From an uncultured Eubacteriales bacterium (GTDB lineage Bacteria; Bacillota; Clostridia; Lachnospirales; Anaerotignaceae): DNA of 29,607 nt. A model generated the notes under the pieces. The model saw only the letters and a program-made list of their open reading frames with translations, had not been told where the DNA came from and made no database searches. How positions within the stretch are numbered: position 1 is the first letter of the stretch; every line of letters starts with the position of its first letter. Location of the stretch: positions 1 through 29,607 of the forward strand of contig CAKTER010000001.1 of NCBI GenBank assembly GCA_934552695.1. Reading direction: 5' to 3'. A program made the position numbers and the translations under genes. Of this stretch, positions 22,058 through 29,607 are shown one piece after another.

Positions 22058-22068
22058 GGAGGCTGGAC

Positions 22069-22290
22069 ATGAAAACGCTGCGAGATGTAAAGGTTGGCGA
22101 AACCGTTCGGGTGATTAAACTGACCGGGGAAGGCGCTGTAAAACGCCGGATTATGGACATGGGAATCACCAAAGGCGTAGAGGTTTATCTGCGGAAGGTA
22201 GCACCCCTGGGCGATCCGGTGGAGGTGACCGTGCGGGGCTACGAGCTTTCGCTGCGGAAGGCGGACGCAGAAATGATTTTGGTTGAGTAA
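22069..22290 (+). CDS. feoA: FeoA, second copy
   Basis: This 73-residue second SH3-like FeoA protein (TLRDVKVGETVRVIKLTGEGAVKRRIMDMGITKGVEVYLRKVAPLGDPVEVTVRGYELSLRKADAEMILVE) starts 11 nt after the first. It has the better conserved RRIMDMGITKG...PLGDP...GYELSLRKADAE signature and is the more canonical FeoA. Paired feoA genes before feoB are common in Clostridia; the two proteins probably have different contacts with FeoB (inference). Confidence 0.95.
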   Translation: MKTLRDVKVGETVRVIKLTGEGAVKRRIMDMGITKGVEVYLRKVAPLGDPVEVTVRGYELSLRKADAEMILVE

Positions 22291-22315
22291 GAGAAGTCTT
22301 CGCTTTTTGGAAGCA

Positions 22316-22337
22316 GGAGTTAGCAAAAACTAACTCC
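22316..22337. promoter_or_regulatory. Palindrome before feoB, third GTTAG-N6-CTAAC copy
   Basis: Perfect arms GGAGTTAG and CTAACTCC lie around CAAAAA. The core has the same form as both feo operators, yet lies inside the operon between feoA2 and feoB. It could be an internal operator or an mRNA hairpin just before the feoB RBS (AAAGGAG). Confidence 0.55.
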
Positions 22338-22353
22338 GGGAAAGGAGATCAAC

Positions 22354-24786
22354 ATGAGTAACGAGATTCGGATTGCGTTGGCGGGCAATCCCAACTGTGG
22401 GAAAACCACCTTGTTTAACGCCTTGACCGGTTCCAACCAGTTTGTGGGGAACTGGCCCGGGGTTACGGTGGAGAAAAAGGAAGGCCGGTTAAAGGGCCAT
22501 AGCGACGTCATCATCACCGACCTGCCGGGGATTTATTCCCTGTCCCCCTACACCCTGGAGGAAGTGGTGGCCCGGAATTATCTGATTGGGGAGCGCCCCG
22601 ACGCTATTTTAAACATCATCGATGGGACCAACCTGGAGCGGAACCTGTACCTGACCACCCAGCTGACCGAGCTGGGGATTCCCGTGGTGGTGGCCATCAA
22701 CATGATGGACATTGTGAAAAAGAACGGCGATACCATCCGCATTGACGAGCTGAGCCGGGAGCTGGGCTGCCCCGTGGTGGAGATTTCGGCCTTAAAGGGC
22801 ACCGGCGTGGCCGAGGCGGCGGAACGGGCCATTCAGGCGGCCAAAAAGGGCAAAACCATTCCCATGCATACCTTTGCGGGCCCGGTGGAACACGCCTTGG
22901 CCCACATCGAAGAGGCTGCCGTCCATGCCATGCCCCAGGAGCAGCAGCGCTGGTACGCCATTAAGATTTTTGAAGGCGACAGCAAGATTTTGGAGCAGCT
23001 ACATATCCCGGCAGACGTGATGGCCCACATTCAAAAGGACATTGAAGCCGCCGAGACCGAGTTGGACGACGATGCCGAGAGCATTATCACCAACGAGCGG
23101 TATGTGTATATCGCTTCGATTTTAAAGGGCTGCTACAAAAAGAAAAACGCCGGCCAGCTGTCTACCTCGGATAAGATTGACCGGGTGGTGACCAACCGGT
23201 TCCTGGCGTTGCCGATTTTTGCGGCGGTTATGTTTGTGGTGTACTTTGTGTCCGTTACTACCGTGGGTGGTTGGGCCACCGACTGGGCCAACGACGGCGT
23301 GTTTGGCGACGGCTGGCACCTATTCGGTATCGGCTCGGCCGCCTATGCCGAAGCGGCGGAGGAGTACGAAGTCCCCGGCGCTATGATCGAAGCCTTTGAG
23401 GAAGCAGCCGACGAGGCGGGGGTTGACCCGGCAGAGGCCACGGATTTGACCGCTACCGCCGTGTTCTACGACGATAACGGCGAAGTGACCGAAGAGCTGC
23501 CGGTAACCTATGCCGACTATAAGGAAGTGGCCGGCATGGAAGAGCCCGACCCCGCCGACTATGGGGTGTGGGTGCCCGGCGTTCCCGTGCTGGTAGGCGA
23601 GGCGCTGGAAAAGGCCAACGCCGCCGACTGGCTACAGGGCCTGATTTTGGATGGTATTGTAGCCGGTGTGGGGGCGGTTCTGGGCTTTGTCCCTCAGATG
23701 CTGGTGCTGTTCATCTTCCTGGCCTTCCTGGAATCCTGCGGGTATATGGCCCGTATCGCTTTCGTTATGGACCGTATCTTCCGGAAGTTCGGCTTGTCCG
23801 GTAAGTCTTTCATCCCCATGCTGGTTGGTACCGGCTGCGGCGTGCCCGGCATCATGGCTTCCCGTACCATCGAAAACGAGCGTGACCGCCGGATGACCAT
23901 TATGACCACGACCTTTATCCCCTGCGGTGCGAAGCTGCCTATCATTGCCCTGATTGCCGGGGCCATGTTCGGCGGTGCGGCCTGGGTGGCCCCCAGCGCC
24001 TACTTTGTAGGGATTGCGGCCATCATCATTTCGGGGATTATCCTGAAAAAGACCCATCGGTTCTCCGGCGACCCGGCTCCCTTTGTTATGGAGCTGCCGG
24101 CGTACCACTGGCCCACGGTGAGCGGCGTCCTGCGGTCTATGTGGGAACGGGGCTGGTCCTTCATTAAGAAGGCCGGTACCATCATCCTGCTGGCCACCAT
24201 TCTGGTGTGGTTTACCAGCAGCTTCGGCTGGGCCGACGGCGCCTTCGGCATGGTGGACATGAACGATTCCATTCTGGCGGCGATTGGCAATGCCATTGCC
24301 TGGATTTTCCGTCCTTTGGGCTGGGGCTTCTGGCAGGGTGCCGTGGCTACCGTTACCGGGCTGATTGCCAAGGAAAACGTAGTGGGTACCTTCGGCGTTC
24401 TGTTTGGCGGCTTCGAGGAAGTGGCCGAAAACGGCTGGCAGATTTGGACCAATATGCGGGCGGCCTTTACCCCGCTGGCGGCCTATTCCTTCTTAATCTT
24501 CAACCTGCTGTGCGCTCCCTGCTTTGCGGCCATCGGCGCCATCCGTCGGGAAATGAACAGTGCCCGTTGGACCTGGTTTGCCATTGGCTATCAGTGCGGC
24601 TTTGCTTATCTGATTGCGCTGATTGTGTATCAGCTGGGCATGCTGTTCACCGGCCAGGGCAACATTGCGGGTACCATCGTAGCCATTGCGGGCGTAGTCT
24701 TCTTGGTATATATGCTGGTGCGCCCCAATCCGGCTGATAAGAAGGAAAAGATTGCGAAAAAGGACGGCGCCCGGGCTGCGGAATAA
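22354..24786 (+). CDS. feoB: FeoB ferrous iron transporter
   Basis: This 810-residue protein imports Fe2+ across the membrane. The N-terminal G domain has G1 GNPNCGKTT (residues 11-19), the G2 Thr in NWPGVTVE, G3 DLPGIYSL, G4 NMMD and a G5-like SALKG. A helical GDI-like region follows, then the membrane part with two Gate segments (FVPQMLVLFIFLAFLESCGYMARIAF and a later KENVVGTFGVLF). It contains the conserved GTGCGVPGIMASR and TTTFIPCGAKLPI Cys-containing segments. Between the first two membrane segments (about residues 325-415) an acidic, Glu/Asp/Ala-rich insertion enlarges the outer loop. The length is slightly above the usual 650-780. It is the third gene of the feo operon and is preceded by AAAGGAG. 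Confidence 0.97.
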   Translation: MSNEIRIALAGNPNCGKTTLFNALTGSNQFVGNWPGVTVEKKEGRLKGHSDVIITDLPGIYSLSPYTLEEVVARNYLIGERPDAILNIIDGTNLERNLYLTTQLTELGIPVVVAINMMDIVKKNGDTIRIDELSRELGCPVVEISALKGTGVAEAAERAIQAAKKGKTIPMHTFAGPVEHALAHIEEAAVHAMPQEQQRWYAIKIFEGDSKILEQLHIPADVMAHIQKDIEAAETELDDDAESIITNERYVYIASILKGCYKKKNAGQLSTSDKIDRVVTNRFLALPIFAAVMFVVYFVSVTTVGGWATDWANDGVFGDGWHLFGIGSAAYAEAAEEYEVPGAMIEAFEEAADEAGVDPAEATDLTATAVFYDDNGEVTEELPVTYADYKEVAGMEEPDPADYGVWVPGVPVLVGEALEKANAADWLQGLILDGIVAGVGAVLGFVPQMLVLFIFLAFLESCGYMARIAFVMDRIFRKFGLSGKSFIPMLVGTGCGVPGIMASRTIENERDRRMTIMTTTFIPCGAKLPIIALIAGAMFGGAAWVAPSAYFVGIAAIIISGIILKKTHRFSGDPAPFVMELPAYHWPTVSGVLRSMWERGWSFIKKAGTIILLATILVWFTSSFGWADGAFGMVDMNDSILAAIGNAIAWIFRPLGWGFWQGAVATVTGLIAKENVVGTFGVLFGGFEEVAENGWQIWTNMRAAFTPLAAYSFLIFNLLCAPCFAAIGAIRREMNSARWTWFAIGYQCGFAYLIALIVYQLGMLFTGQGNIAGTIVAIAGVVFLVYMLVRPNPADKKEKIAKKDGARAAE

Positions 24787-24839
24787 GCGGAGCGCCCCCT
24801 AAAAAAGTAGTGCTTTCCATGTAGAAAGGAGTGAGCGAA

Positions 24840-25031
24840 GTGCTTGCCTGGTTGTCTGAAAATGTAGGGAATATTGTGATTTGCCTGATTTTGGCGGGAA
24901 TTGTGGTGAGCATTTTGATTCACCTGTTCCACAAAAAGAAAACCGGTTGCTCGTCCTGCGGCGGAAGCTGCGGCGGCTGCGCCATGAACGGCGCCTGCCA
25001 CGGCGGAAGCCAAGGGCCGAAGCCGGATTGA
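24840..25031 (+). CDS. FeoB-associated Cys-rich small membrane protein
   Basis: This 63-residue protein starts at GTG 24840, chosen because AAAGGAG ends 8 nt upstream; the in-frame GTG at 24831 overlaps that RBS. One N-terminal membrane helix (NIVICLILAGIVVSILIHLF) is followed by a positively charged stop-transfer HKKK. A Cys/Gly-rich tail CSSCGGSCGGCAMNGAC, with five Cys, would lie in the cytoplasm. This is the layout of the small FeoB-associated proteins found downstream of clostridial feoB, suspected to bind iron at the FeoB exit. It is the last gene of the operon. Confidence 0.88.
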   Translation: MLAWLSENVGNIVICLILAGIVVSILIHLFHKKKTGCSSCGGSCGGCAMNGACHGGSQGPKPD

Positions 25032-25068
25032 TTTTACCAAACCGATGATTTTTACACCCCAAGGCATC

Positions 25069-25110
25069 GGGCATTCCGGCGGAAAGGCCGGGAAACCGGC
25101 GGGAATGCCC
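25069..25110 (+). other. Large GC-rich hairpin in the feo 3' region
   Basis: GGGCATTCC (25069-25077) pairs with GGAATGCCC (25102-25110), with an inner GCCGG/CCGGC stem. No U-tract follows, so it is not the terminator itself. The region 25032-25183 otherwise shows nothing. Confidence 0.5.
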
Positions 25111-25183
25111 CGGGCCGGGGGAAGCTGGTTGCCAACAAGTCTCCTGGATAGTTCTCTCAAATATCTCTCAAAGCAAAGGGAAG

Positions 25184-25214
25184 AGCGTCTGCTGCGGCAG
25201 GCGCTTTTCTCTTT
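25184..25214 (+). terminator. Terminator of the feo operon
   Basis: AGCGTCTGC (25184-25192) pairs with GCAGGCGCT (25197-25205), with one U-G and loop TGCG, followed by TTTCTCTTTT. Confidence 0.82.
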
Positions 25215-25237
25215 TCCCTTGGTCGCAAAAGAGCGAG

Positions 25238-25270
25238 AAAAAAGGGCGTATGGATTTCTCCATACGCCCC
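25238..25270 (-). terminator. Terminator of the MaoC-type hydratase gene
   Basis: Perfect 11-bp arms (25244-25254 with 25259-25269) have a 4-nt loop. On the minus strand the stem is followed by TTTTTT. Confidence 0.93.
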
Positions 25271-25291
25271 AGCTTTGAGTTCGTATCAGAA

Positions 25292-26239
25292 TTACAGAGC
25301 CTTCAAAGTAACGGTACCGGTGATGATGGGAGCCTGAGGACCATCTACGGAGATGGCCAGAGTGACCAGGTCACCCTCGACAGACTTTACGGTAGCCTTG
25401 AAGGTAGGAACGATGCCAACCACAGCGGGGCTGGTGAACTTGATGCTCATGCCGACCACATGGGCCTGGGTTTCGCCGCCGAACCACTGCTTCAGAACCT
25501 TGGTTTCCAGGGCTACGGTCATCATGCCGTGGGCAATGGCCTTGGGGAACTTCAGAGCCTGAGCGGACTCGTCGTCGATGTGGATGCGGTTAAAGTCGCC
25601 GCAGCCACCGGCATACTTGGCAATCTCCACACGGTCGAAGGCGGGCAGGGTGATGTCGGGCAGCACGTCGCCTTCCTTTACGGTGTGGATATCGACCAGG
25701 CCTACGGGAGCCTTGGGAGCGGGCTTCTCGGCGGTGAACTGAGCAGCTTCTTCTTCGGGGGTCAGCCGGGGATCGAAGTTATCGAACAGAGAACCGCGGC
25801 AAACCACGTTGCTGGTCATCTTCAGGCACAGCTCCATGTTCTCGTCGTAAACATAGAACTCGTTGGTCAGGAAGACCATGGCGCCGTTCTTACCGGTCTT
25901 TTCCTTTACGTCGGCCAAACGGGTCTGGCACTGATAGGTCTTGTTGGCAACGATGGGCTTGTGATATTCAAAGTCCTGGTTGCCATGAATCAGGCCGTAG
26001 GGGGGCAGCTTTACGCCGGGAGACATGGGCAGGCTGGAAAGGAAGGTCAGAGAGAACGCATAGGTAGGAGGAGCGATGATCTGACCATAGGGGGTGGTTT
26101 TGGCGTATTCCTCATCGGTATAGATGGGGTCGGGATCGCCAAAGGATTCGGCGAAGCGCTTAATGGCTTCGGCGCTTACATAGTAGGGCTCGATGGGGCT
26201 TACTTTGCCAATGGCATCCTGGAACAATTCTGCGTACAT
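25292..26239 (-). CDS. Two-domain MaoC-type (hot dog fold) enoyl-CoA hydratase/dehydratase
   Basis: The protein has 315 residues from the ATG at 26239, set by GGAGG upstream. The N-terminal half is a MaoC_dehydrat_N-like domain (FGDPDPIYTDEEYAKTTPYGQIIAPPTYAFSL). The C-terminal half is a complete MaoC domain with the hydratase-2 motif GDFNRIHIDDESAQALKFPKAIAHGMM, including the catalytic Asp and His. Such proteins interconvert (R)-3-hydroxyacyl-CoA and enoyl-CoA, opposite in stereochemistry to the crotonase encoded at 28163-28936. It follows the CoA transferase gene but a hairpin lies between, so its transcription may be partly independent. The acyl substrate is unknown. Confidence 0.88.
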   Translation of the reverse strand: MYAELFQDAIGKVSPIEPYYVSAEAIKRFAESFGDPDPIYTDEEYAKTTPYGQIIAPPTYAFSLTFLSSLPMSPGVKLPPYGLIHGNQDFEYHKPIVANKTYQCQTRLADVKEKTGKNGAMVFLTNEFYVYDENMELCLKMTSNVVCRGSLFDNFDPRLTPEEEAAQFTAEKPAPKAPVGLVDIHTVKEGDVLPDITLPAFDRVEIAKYAGGCGDFNRIHIDDESAQALKFPKAIAHGMMTVALETKVLKQWFGGETQAHVVGMSIKFTSPAVVGIVPTFKATVKSVEGDLVTLAISVDGPQAPIITGTVTLKAL

Positions 26240-26265
26240 AAGAGCACCTCCATAGTATTCTGTGA

Positions 26266-26298
26266 TGAAAAATCCGGGACAGGGCAACCCTGCCCCGG
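26266..26298 (-). terminator. Terminator-like hairpin just before the MaoC gene
   Basis: The arms 26274-26284 and 26288-26298 (11 bp, one imperfect pair, 3-nt loop) are followed on the minus strand by ATTTTTC. It lies only about 35 nt before the MaoC start, so it may act as an attenuator of read-through from the CoA transferase gene. Confidence 0.6.
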
Positions 26299-26334
26299 AG
26301 CTTTTACGTCAATTGCTGCAAAGGGGTACAACAA

Positions 26335-26366
26335 TCACAGGGAGAACGGCGAACCGCTCGCTGTGA
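26335..26366. other. Inverted repeat between CoA transferase and MaoC genes
   Basis: TCACAG (26335-26340) and CTGTGA (26361-26366) flank a further CGG/CCG pair. It is either an mRNA hairpin or a spaced operator; nothing in the window decides. Confidence 0.35.
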
Positions 26367-26386
26367 CAGAGCTTTACGAGAACGGC

Positions 26387-27961
26387 TTACTTTTTGGCAG
26401 CCAGAATCTCTTTCAGACCGAAGTTCTCTTCCCGGAACAGCCGCTCGTCCATCAGCTTCAGGTCGTCGGCAATGGCGGGACGGAAGTCCATCTGGCCCAG
26501 AACGTCCTTCTCCAGGTCAACGCCGGGAGCAATCTCGATCAGGGTTACACCCTTGTCGGTCAGCTTAAATACGGCACGCTCGGTCACGTACAGAACGTTC
26601 TGACCGGCTTCTACGCCATACTCGCCGCTGAAGGTGACCTGCTCCACTTCCTTAATGAACTTCTTGCTCTTACCTTCCTGAACGATGGTCATCTTGCCGT
26701 CGCCGAAGGTTTCCTTCAGGCCGCCGGCGGTGAAGGTACCGCAGTACACCAGGTTTTTGGTGTTCTGAGAGATGTTGATGAAGCCGCCGCAACCGGCAAT
26801 CTTGGGGCCGAACTTGGAAACGTTAACGTCGCCCTTCTGGTTGGTCTGAGCCAGACCCAGATAGGTAACATCCAGACCGTTGCCATCGTAGAAGTCGAAC
26901 TGGGTGACCTGATCCACAACACCGGCTGCGTTCTTGGAGGCGCCGAAGTCGCCGCCACCCTGAGGGATACCGCCGACAACGCCGGACTCGGCCGTCAGGA
27001 TAACATCATCGCCGCAACCTTCCTCGGCGGCAACGTTAGCGACAAATTCGGGAGTACCGATGCCCAGGTTTACGATGGCATTGGGAACCAATTCCATGGC
27101 AGAACGACGGGCAATAACCTTCTTGGCGTCCAGCTTGGTGGGCTTCAGACCCTCGACGGTAACGAAGGCGTGACCGGACATGGTCTGATCGTAGAAGGTG
27201 GTCATGGTCTGGGTGTGATACTTCATGGGATCGGAGGTCTGGAACACGGCGTCCACGAAGATGCCGGGGATATGTACCCTGTCGGTCATCAGGCTGCCAG
27301 CAGGAACAATCGTTTTAACCTGAGCAATGACCTTACCGCCGCAAGCCTTCACAGCCATGGCGACCAGACGCAGGTCCATGGGCAGGATTTCTTCTTCGAT
27401 GGACAGGTTGCCGTCGGTATCGGCGCAGGTGGCCCGCAGCAGACCGATGGTCAGCTTGGGAGTGGGATAGAACATGTACTCCTGGCTCTTCAGGTCGATG
27501 ACCTCGACGATGTCCTCGGTGGTCTTGCTGTTCATCTTACCGCCTTCTACACGGGGGTCGATGTAGGTTTTCAGACCGACCTTGGTGATGTGGCCGGGCT
27601 CGCCGATAACGCAGGAACGGAACATGTGGGCAATGGCGCCCTGGGGCAGGTTGTAGGCTTCCAGCCCGTTGTTGGCAATCAGCTCGCCCAGAGCGATGCA
27701 GGTGCCATAGTGGCCGCCAACGACCCGCTTCAGCATACCTTCGTGAGCGAAGTGGTCGTTACCCTTGCCACCCCAGTTGCCCTGGCCGGCGGCAAAGTAC
27801 AGGGTCATGTCCCGGGGATGACCGGTTTCTACAAAGCTTTCTTCCAGTTTAACCAGCATTTCTTCGGCTACACCGGCTAAGCCAAAACCGGCGTTGGCGA
27901 TCACAGCGCCATCGGGGATCATACTAAGAGCTTGTTCAATCGAAACTACTTTGTTAGCCAT
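26387..27961 (-). CDS. Fused family I acyl-CoA:acetate/3-oxoacid CoA transferase
   Basis: The protein has 524 residues from the ATG at 27961, preceded by AAAGGAGG. It is a single-chain enzyme with an alpha-like half (MIPDGAVIANAGFGLAGVAEEMLVKLEESF..., LIANNGLEAYNLPQGAIAHMFR) and a beta-like half with VNLGIGTPEFVANVAAEEG. The catalytic Glu is about residue 325 in LTAESGVVGGIP. The fold and length match propionate CoA-transferase/YdiF-type enzymes that move CoA between acetate and short acyl, hydroxyacyl or oxoacyl groups. It is distinct from the two-gene AtoDA enzyme at 18217-19558, so the cell has at least two such transferases. Beside crt and etfA it may release butyrate or another end acid (inference). 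Confidence 0.93.
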   Translation of the reverse strand: MANKVVSIEQALSMIPDGAVIANAGFGLAGVAEEMLVKLEESFVETGHPRDMTLYFAAGQGNWGGKGNDHFAHEGMLKRVVGGHYGTCIALGELIANNGLEAYNLPQGAIAHMFRSCVIGEPGHITKVGLKTYIDPRVEGGKMNSKTTEDIVEVIDLKSQEYMFYPTPKLTIGLLRATCADTDGNLSIEEEILPMDLRLVAMAVKACGGKVIAQVKTIVPAGSLMTDRVHIPGIFVDAVFQTSDPMKYHTQTMTTFYDQTMSGHAFVTVEGLKPTKLDAKKVIARRSAMELVPNAIVNLGIGTPEFVANVAAEEGCGDDVILTAESGVVGGIPQGGGDFGASKNAAGVVDQVTQFDFYDGNGLDVTYLGLAQTNQKGDVNVSKFGPKIAGCGGFINISQNTKNLVYCGTFTAGGLKETFGDGKMTIVQEGKSKKFIKEVEQVTFSGEYGVEAGQNVLYVTERAVFKLTDKGVTLIEIAPGVDLEKDVLGQMDFRPAIADDLKLMDERLFREENFGLKEILAAKK

Positions 27962-28028
27962 AATAAATCCTCCTTTTCTTTTCGTGGTACAGCCTTTTCG
28001 CATACGTTACTGTCTGCCCGTCCAGATG

Positions 28029-28057
28029 TCTATAGGCCAGCCCGCAGGCAAGACCAA
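28029..28057 (-). promoter_or_regulatory. Candidate promoter of the fused CoA transferase gene
   Basis: On the minus strand TTGGTC, a 17-bp spacer and TATAGA lie about 70 nt before the start codon, just after the crt terminator. Confidence 0.5.
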
Positions 28058-28103
28058 AAAAGGCACACACAGCCCCTTTTGTGGAAACCCGTGTGCGCCT
28101 TTT
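28056..28103 (-). terminator. Terminator of crt
   Basis: On the minus strand a 13-bp stem (28103-28091 with 28070-28058) has one G-U pair and ends in TTTTTT. The G-U would be an A-C mismatch on the other strand, which shows the direction. Confidence 0.85.
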
Positions 28104-28162
28104 GTGTAACCTTACGCAAACTTCAGCCCGGCAGGACGACCGAGCTGCCGTCGGATATTTAA

Positions 28163-28936
28163 TTACTTGCCCTGGAAGTTAGCGGGGCGCTTTTCAACAA
28201 AGGCCATCATGCCTTCGGTGCGGTCGGCAGAAGCGAAGCACACCATGGACAGAGCCTCTTCGATTGCCATACCGGTATCCATGTCCACATCGGCGCCGCG
28301 GTTGATGGCTTCCTTACCGGCAGCCACGGCAATGGGGGCGTTCTTGGCAATCTTGCCCGCCATCTTCAGAGCGGTATCCATCAGCTCTTCGGGCTCGACC
28401 AGTTTGTTGACCAGGCCAATCCGATAGGCTTCGTCGGCCTTGATGTTGTTGCCCACCAGAATCAGCTCTTTGGCATAGCCGCGGCCGACCAAACGGGTCA
28501 AACGCTGGGAACCGGCATAGCCGGGGATGATACCCAGACCAACTTCGGGCTGACCGAATACAGCCTTGGTGGAGGCAATCCGGATGTCGCAAGCCATGCA
28601 CATCTCGCAGCCGCCGCCCAGAGCGAAGCCGTTTACAGCGGCAATGACGGGCTTGGGCATCAGCTCGATCTTCCGATACAGGTTCAGGCCCTGCTTGACA
28701 TAGGCCTTGGAATCGGTAACGGGCAGAGTGGCCATGTATTTGATGTCGGCGCCGGCAGCAAAGGCCTTGCCTTCACCCGTGATAATAACGGCGCGAACCT
28801 CATCGTCGGCGATAGCCTGATCTATGACGGTGTTCAGATCGGACAGCAGTTCGCTGGACAGAGCATTCAGAACCTCGGGACGATTCAGCTTGATGATAGC
28901 AACATTACCGTTTTTTTCGATGGTTGCAAATGCCAT
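28163..28936 (-). CDS. crt: Short-chain enoyl-CoA hydratase (crotonase)
   Basis: This 257-residue protein is of the crotonase superfamily and hydrates or dehydrates crotonyl-CoA and 3-hydroxybutyryl-CoA in the butyrate pathway. The oxyanion-hole segments AAGADIKYMA and ALGGGCEM and the two catalytic Glu residues (Glu111 in GGGCEMCMACD, Glu131 in FGQPEVGLGIIPG) are all present. The start at 28936 follows GGGAGGAAG. It lies 103 nt after etfA with only a weak hairpin between, so the two are probably one transcript, as in many butyrate operons. The length and sequence are normal. Other short-chain 3-hydroxyacyl-CoA substrates are possible. Confidence 0.95.
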   Translation of the reverse strand: MAFATIEKNGNVAIIKLNRPEVLNALSSELLSDLNTVIDQAIADDEVRAVIITGEGKAFAAGADIKYMATLPVTDSKAYVKQGLNLYRKIELMPKPVIAAVNGFALGGGCEMCMACDIRIASTKAVFGQPEVGLGIIPGYAGSQRLTRLVGRGYAKELILVGNNIKADEAYRIGLVNKLVEPEELMDTALKMAGKIAKNAPIAVAAGKEAINRGADVDMDTGMAIEEALSMVCFASADRTEGMMAFVEKRPANFQGK

Positions 28937-28995
28937 AATACTTCCTCCCTTAAGAATCGTTTGATTTTTAATTAACGCTCTTATTGAAAAGCCAA

Positions 28996-29015
28996 GCCGA
29001 CGAAAATTCGCCGGC
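28996..29015 (-). other. Weak hairpin between etfA and crt
   Basis: On the minus strand GCCGGCGA pairs with TCGTCGGC (one G-U) around ATTT, followed by TTGGCTTTTC. It may cause partial termination or mRNA processing between the two genes. Confidence 0.5.
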
Positions 29016-29039
29016 CTGGATTGGAGCCTTGATTTAAAC

Positions 29040-29607
29040 TCAGGCCTTCAGCTTCTTAACTTCTTCGGTCAGAGCGGGAACAACATCAAACAGGTTGCCC
29101 ACAACGCCATAGTCGGCTACGGCGAAGATAGGAGCGTCGGCATCCTTGTTGATAGCCACGATGGTATCGGAAGAGCTCATACCAGCGATGTGCTGGATAG
29201 CGCCGGAGATACCGCAGGCGATGTACAGCTTGGGGCCAACGGTCTTACCGGTCTGGCCTACCTGATGGGCGTGAGCGATCCAGCCGGCATCAACAGCAGC
29301 ACGGGAAGCGCCAACAACGCCGCCCAGAGCATCGGCCAGGGCCTTGATGGGCTCGAAGCCTTCGGGGCCGCCTACGCCACGGCCGCCGGAAACGATGATT
29401 TCGGCCTCTTCCAGGTTCACCAGCTCGGCGCCGCCTTCGACGATGCGCTCTACAACCTTGGTGCGGATGTTAGCGGGGTCGAAGCGAACGTCCTCGTGTA
29501 CGATTTCACCGGTCTTGCTGTTGTCCAGCTCGGCCTTCTTGAATACGCCGGGACGCACGGTACCAATCTGGGGACGGGTGTTGGGGCACAGGATGGTAGC
29601 CATCAGG
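29040..29607 (-). CDS. etfA: Electron transfer flavoprotein alpha subunit, C-terminal part
   Basis: The frame is open to the window edge, so the N-terminal part is missing; the Met at 29603 is internal. The 188 visible codons are the FAD-binding C-terminal domain of Etf[40 protein letters not shown], then [70 protein letters not shown]. With EtfB (expected upstream, outside the window) it carries electrons to butyryl-CoA dehydrogenase. In anaerobes this is often coupled to ferredoxin reduction by electron bifurcation. Whether this Etf bifurcates cannot be judged without EtfB. Confidence 0.96.
   Translation of the reverse strand, partial: LMATILCPNTRPQIGTVRPGVFKKAELDNSKTGEIVHEDVRFDPANIRTKVVERIVEGGAELVNLEEAEIIVSGGRGVGGPEGFEPIKALADALGGVVGASRAAVDAGWIAHAHQVGQTGKTVGPKLYIACGISGAIQHIAGMSSSDTIVAINKDADAPIFAVADYGVVGNLFDVVPALTEEVKKLKA

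Noticed and set aside
25250..27880. An 876-codon open frame on the + strand across the MaoC and CoA transferase genes
   Set aside because: It is antisense to two genes with clear family motifs, and its translation is low-complexity Gly/Val/Leu/His-rich with no recognisable domain. It arises from codon bias of the real genes on the other strand.

Overview
The window looks like a chromosome segment of a strict anaerobe of the Oscillospiraceae type (Flavonifractor/Intestinimonas/Oscillibacter-like gut Firmicutes). The assignment is an inference from moderately high GC content, strong GGAGG ribosome-binding sites, U-tailed hairpin terminators, butyrate-type CoA chemistry (crotonase, CoA transferases, EtfA), a clostridial feoA-feoA-feoB locus and a Crp/ferredoxin pair. 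No 16S gene or other decisive taxonomic marker is present.

Positions 1-6920 hold an expanded catabolic module. Four paralogous dehydrogenases of the ketopantoate-reductase (KPR/ApbA) fold lie in tandem; the first is cut by the window edge. They are followed by two near-identical beta-keto acid cleavage enzymes (BKACE, DUF849, Kce-like). The last KPR gene and the first BKACE form one promoter-KPR-BKACE-terminator unit. This unit was tandemly duplicated, and the second copy lost nearly the whole KPR gene, keeping its promoter, leader and a fragment of the KPR 3' end. A third, more distant BKACE lies at 16781-17776 (-), divergent from a two-subunit acetoacetate-type CoA transferase (atoDA, 18217-19558). 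Their shared intergenic region carries back-to-back sigma-54 type promoters. The inferred route is: an NAD-linked KPR-like dehydrogenase makes a beta-keto acid; BKACE cleaves it with acetyl-CoA into acetoacetate and a new acyl-CoA; AtoDA activates acetoacetate; the crotonase/Etf genes at the right end (25292-29607, -) carry carbon towards butyrate. The substrate is unknown. The Glu that binds the amino group of the lysine-pathway substrate in characterised Kce is replaced in all three BKACEs.

Positions 7024-9480 hold a DUF975 membrane protein, a Crp/Fnr regulator (-) and a divergent iron-sulfur protein (+). Positions 9571-14038 (-) are a complete agmatine deiminase operon in the order ptcA-aguD-aguA-aguC, which yields ATP and putrescine from agmatine. 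Divergent from it is a MoxR ATPase/VWA protein pair (14195-16276). The gene-free stretch 16277-16780 holds a terminator, a long purine tract, a hairpin and a 12-bp tandem repeat array.

Positions 19668-19741 encode tRNA-Asp(GTC), followed by a secreted protein with copper-amine-oxidase-N-like stalk repeats. A DtxR-family regulator (21212-21619, -) diverges from feoA-feoA-feoB and a Cys-rich small membrane protein. Three copies of GTTAG-N6-CTAAC at this locus look like its operators. The right end (-) holds, in transcription order, etfA (cut by the window edge), crt, a large fused CoA transferase and a two-domain MaoC-type hydratase. Gene calls by family are mostly firm. Promoters, operators and the pathway reconstruction are inferences from sequence alone.
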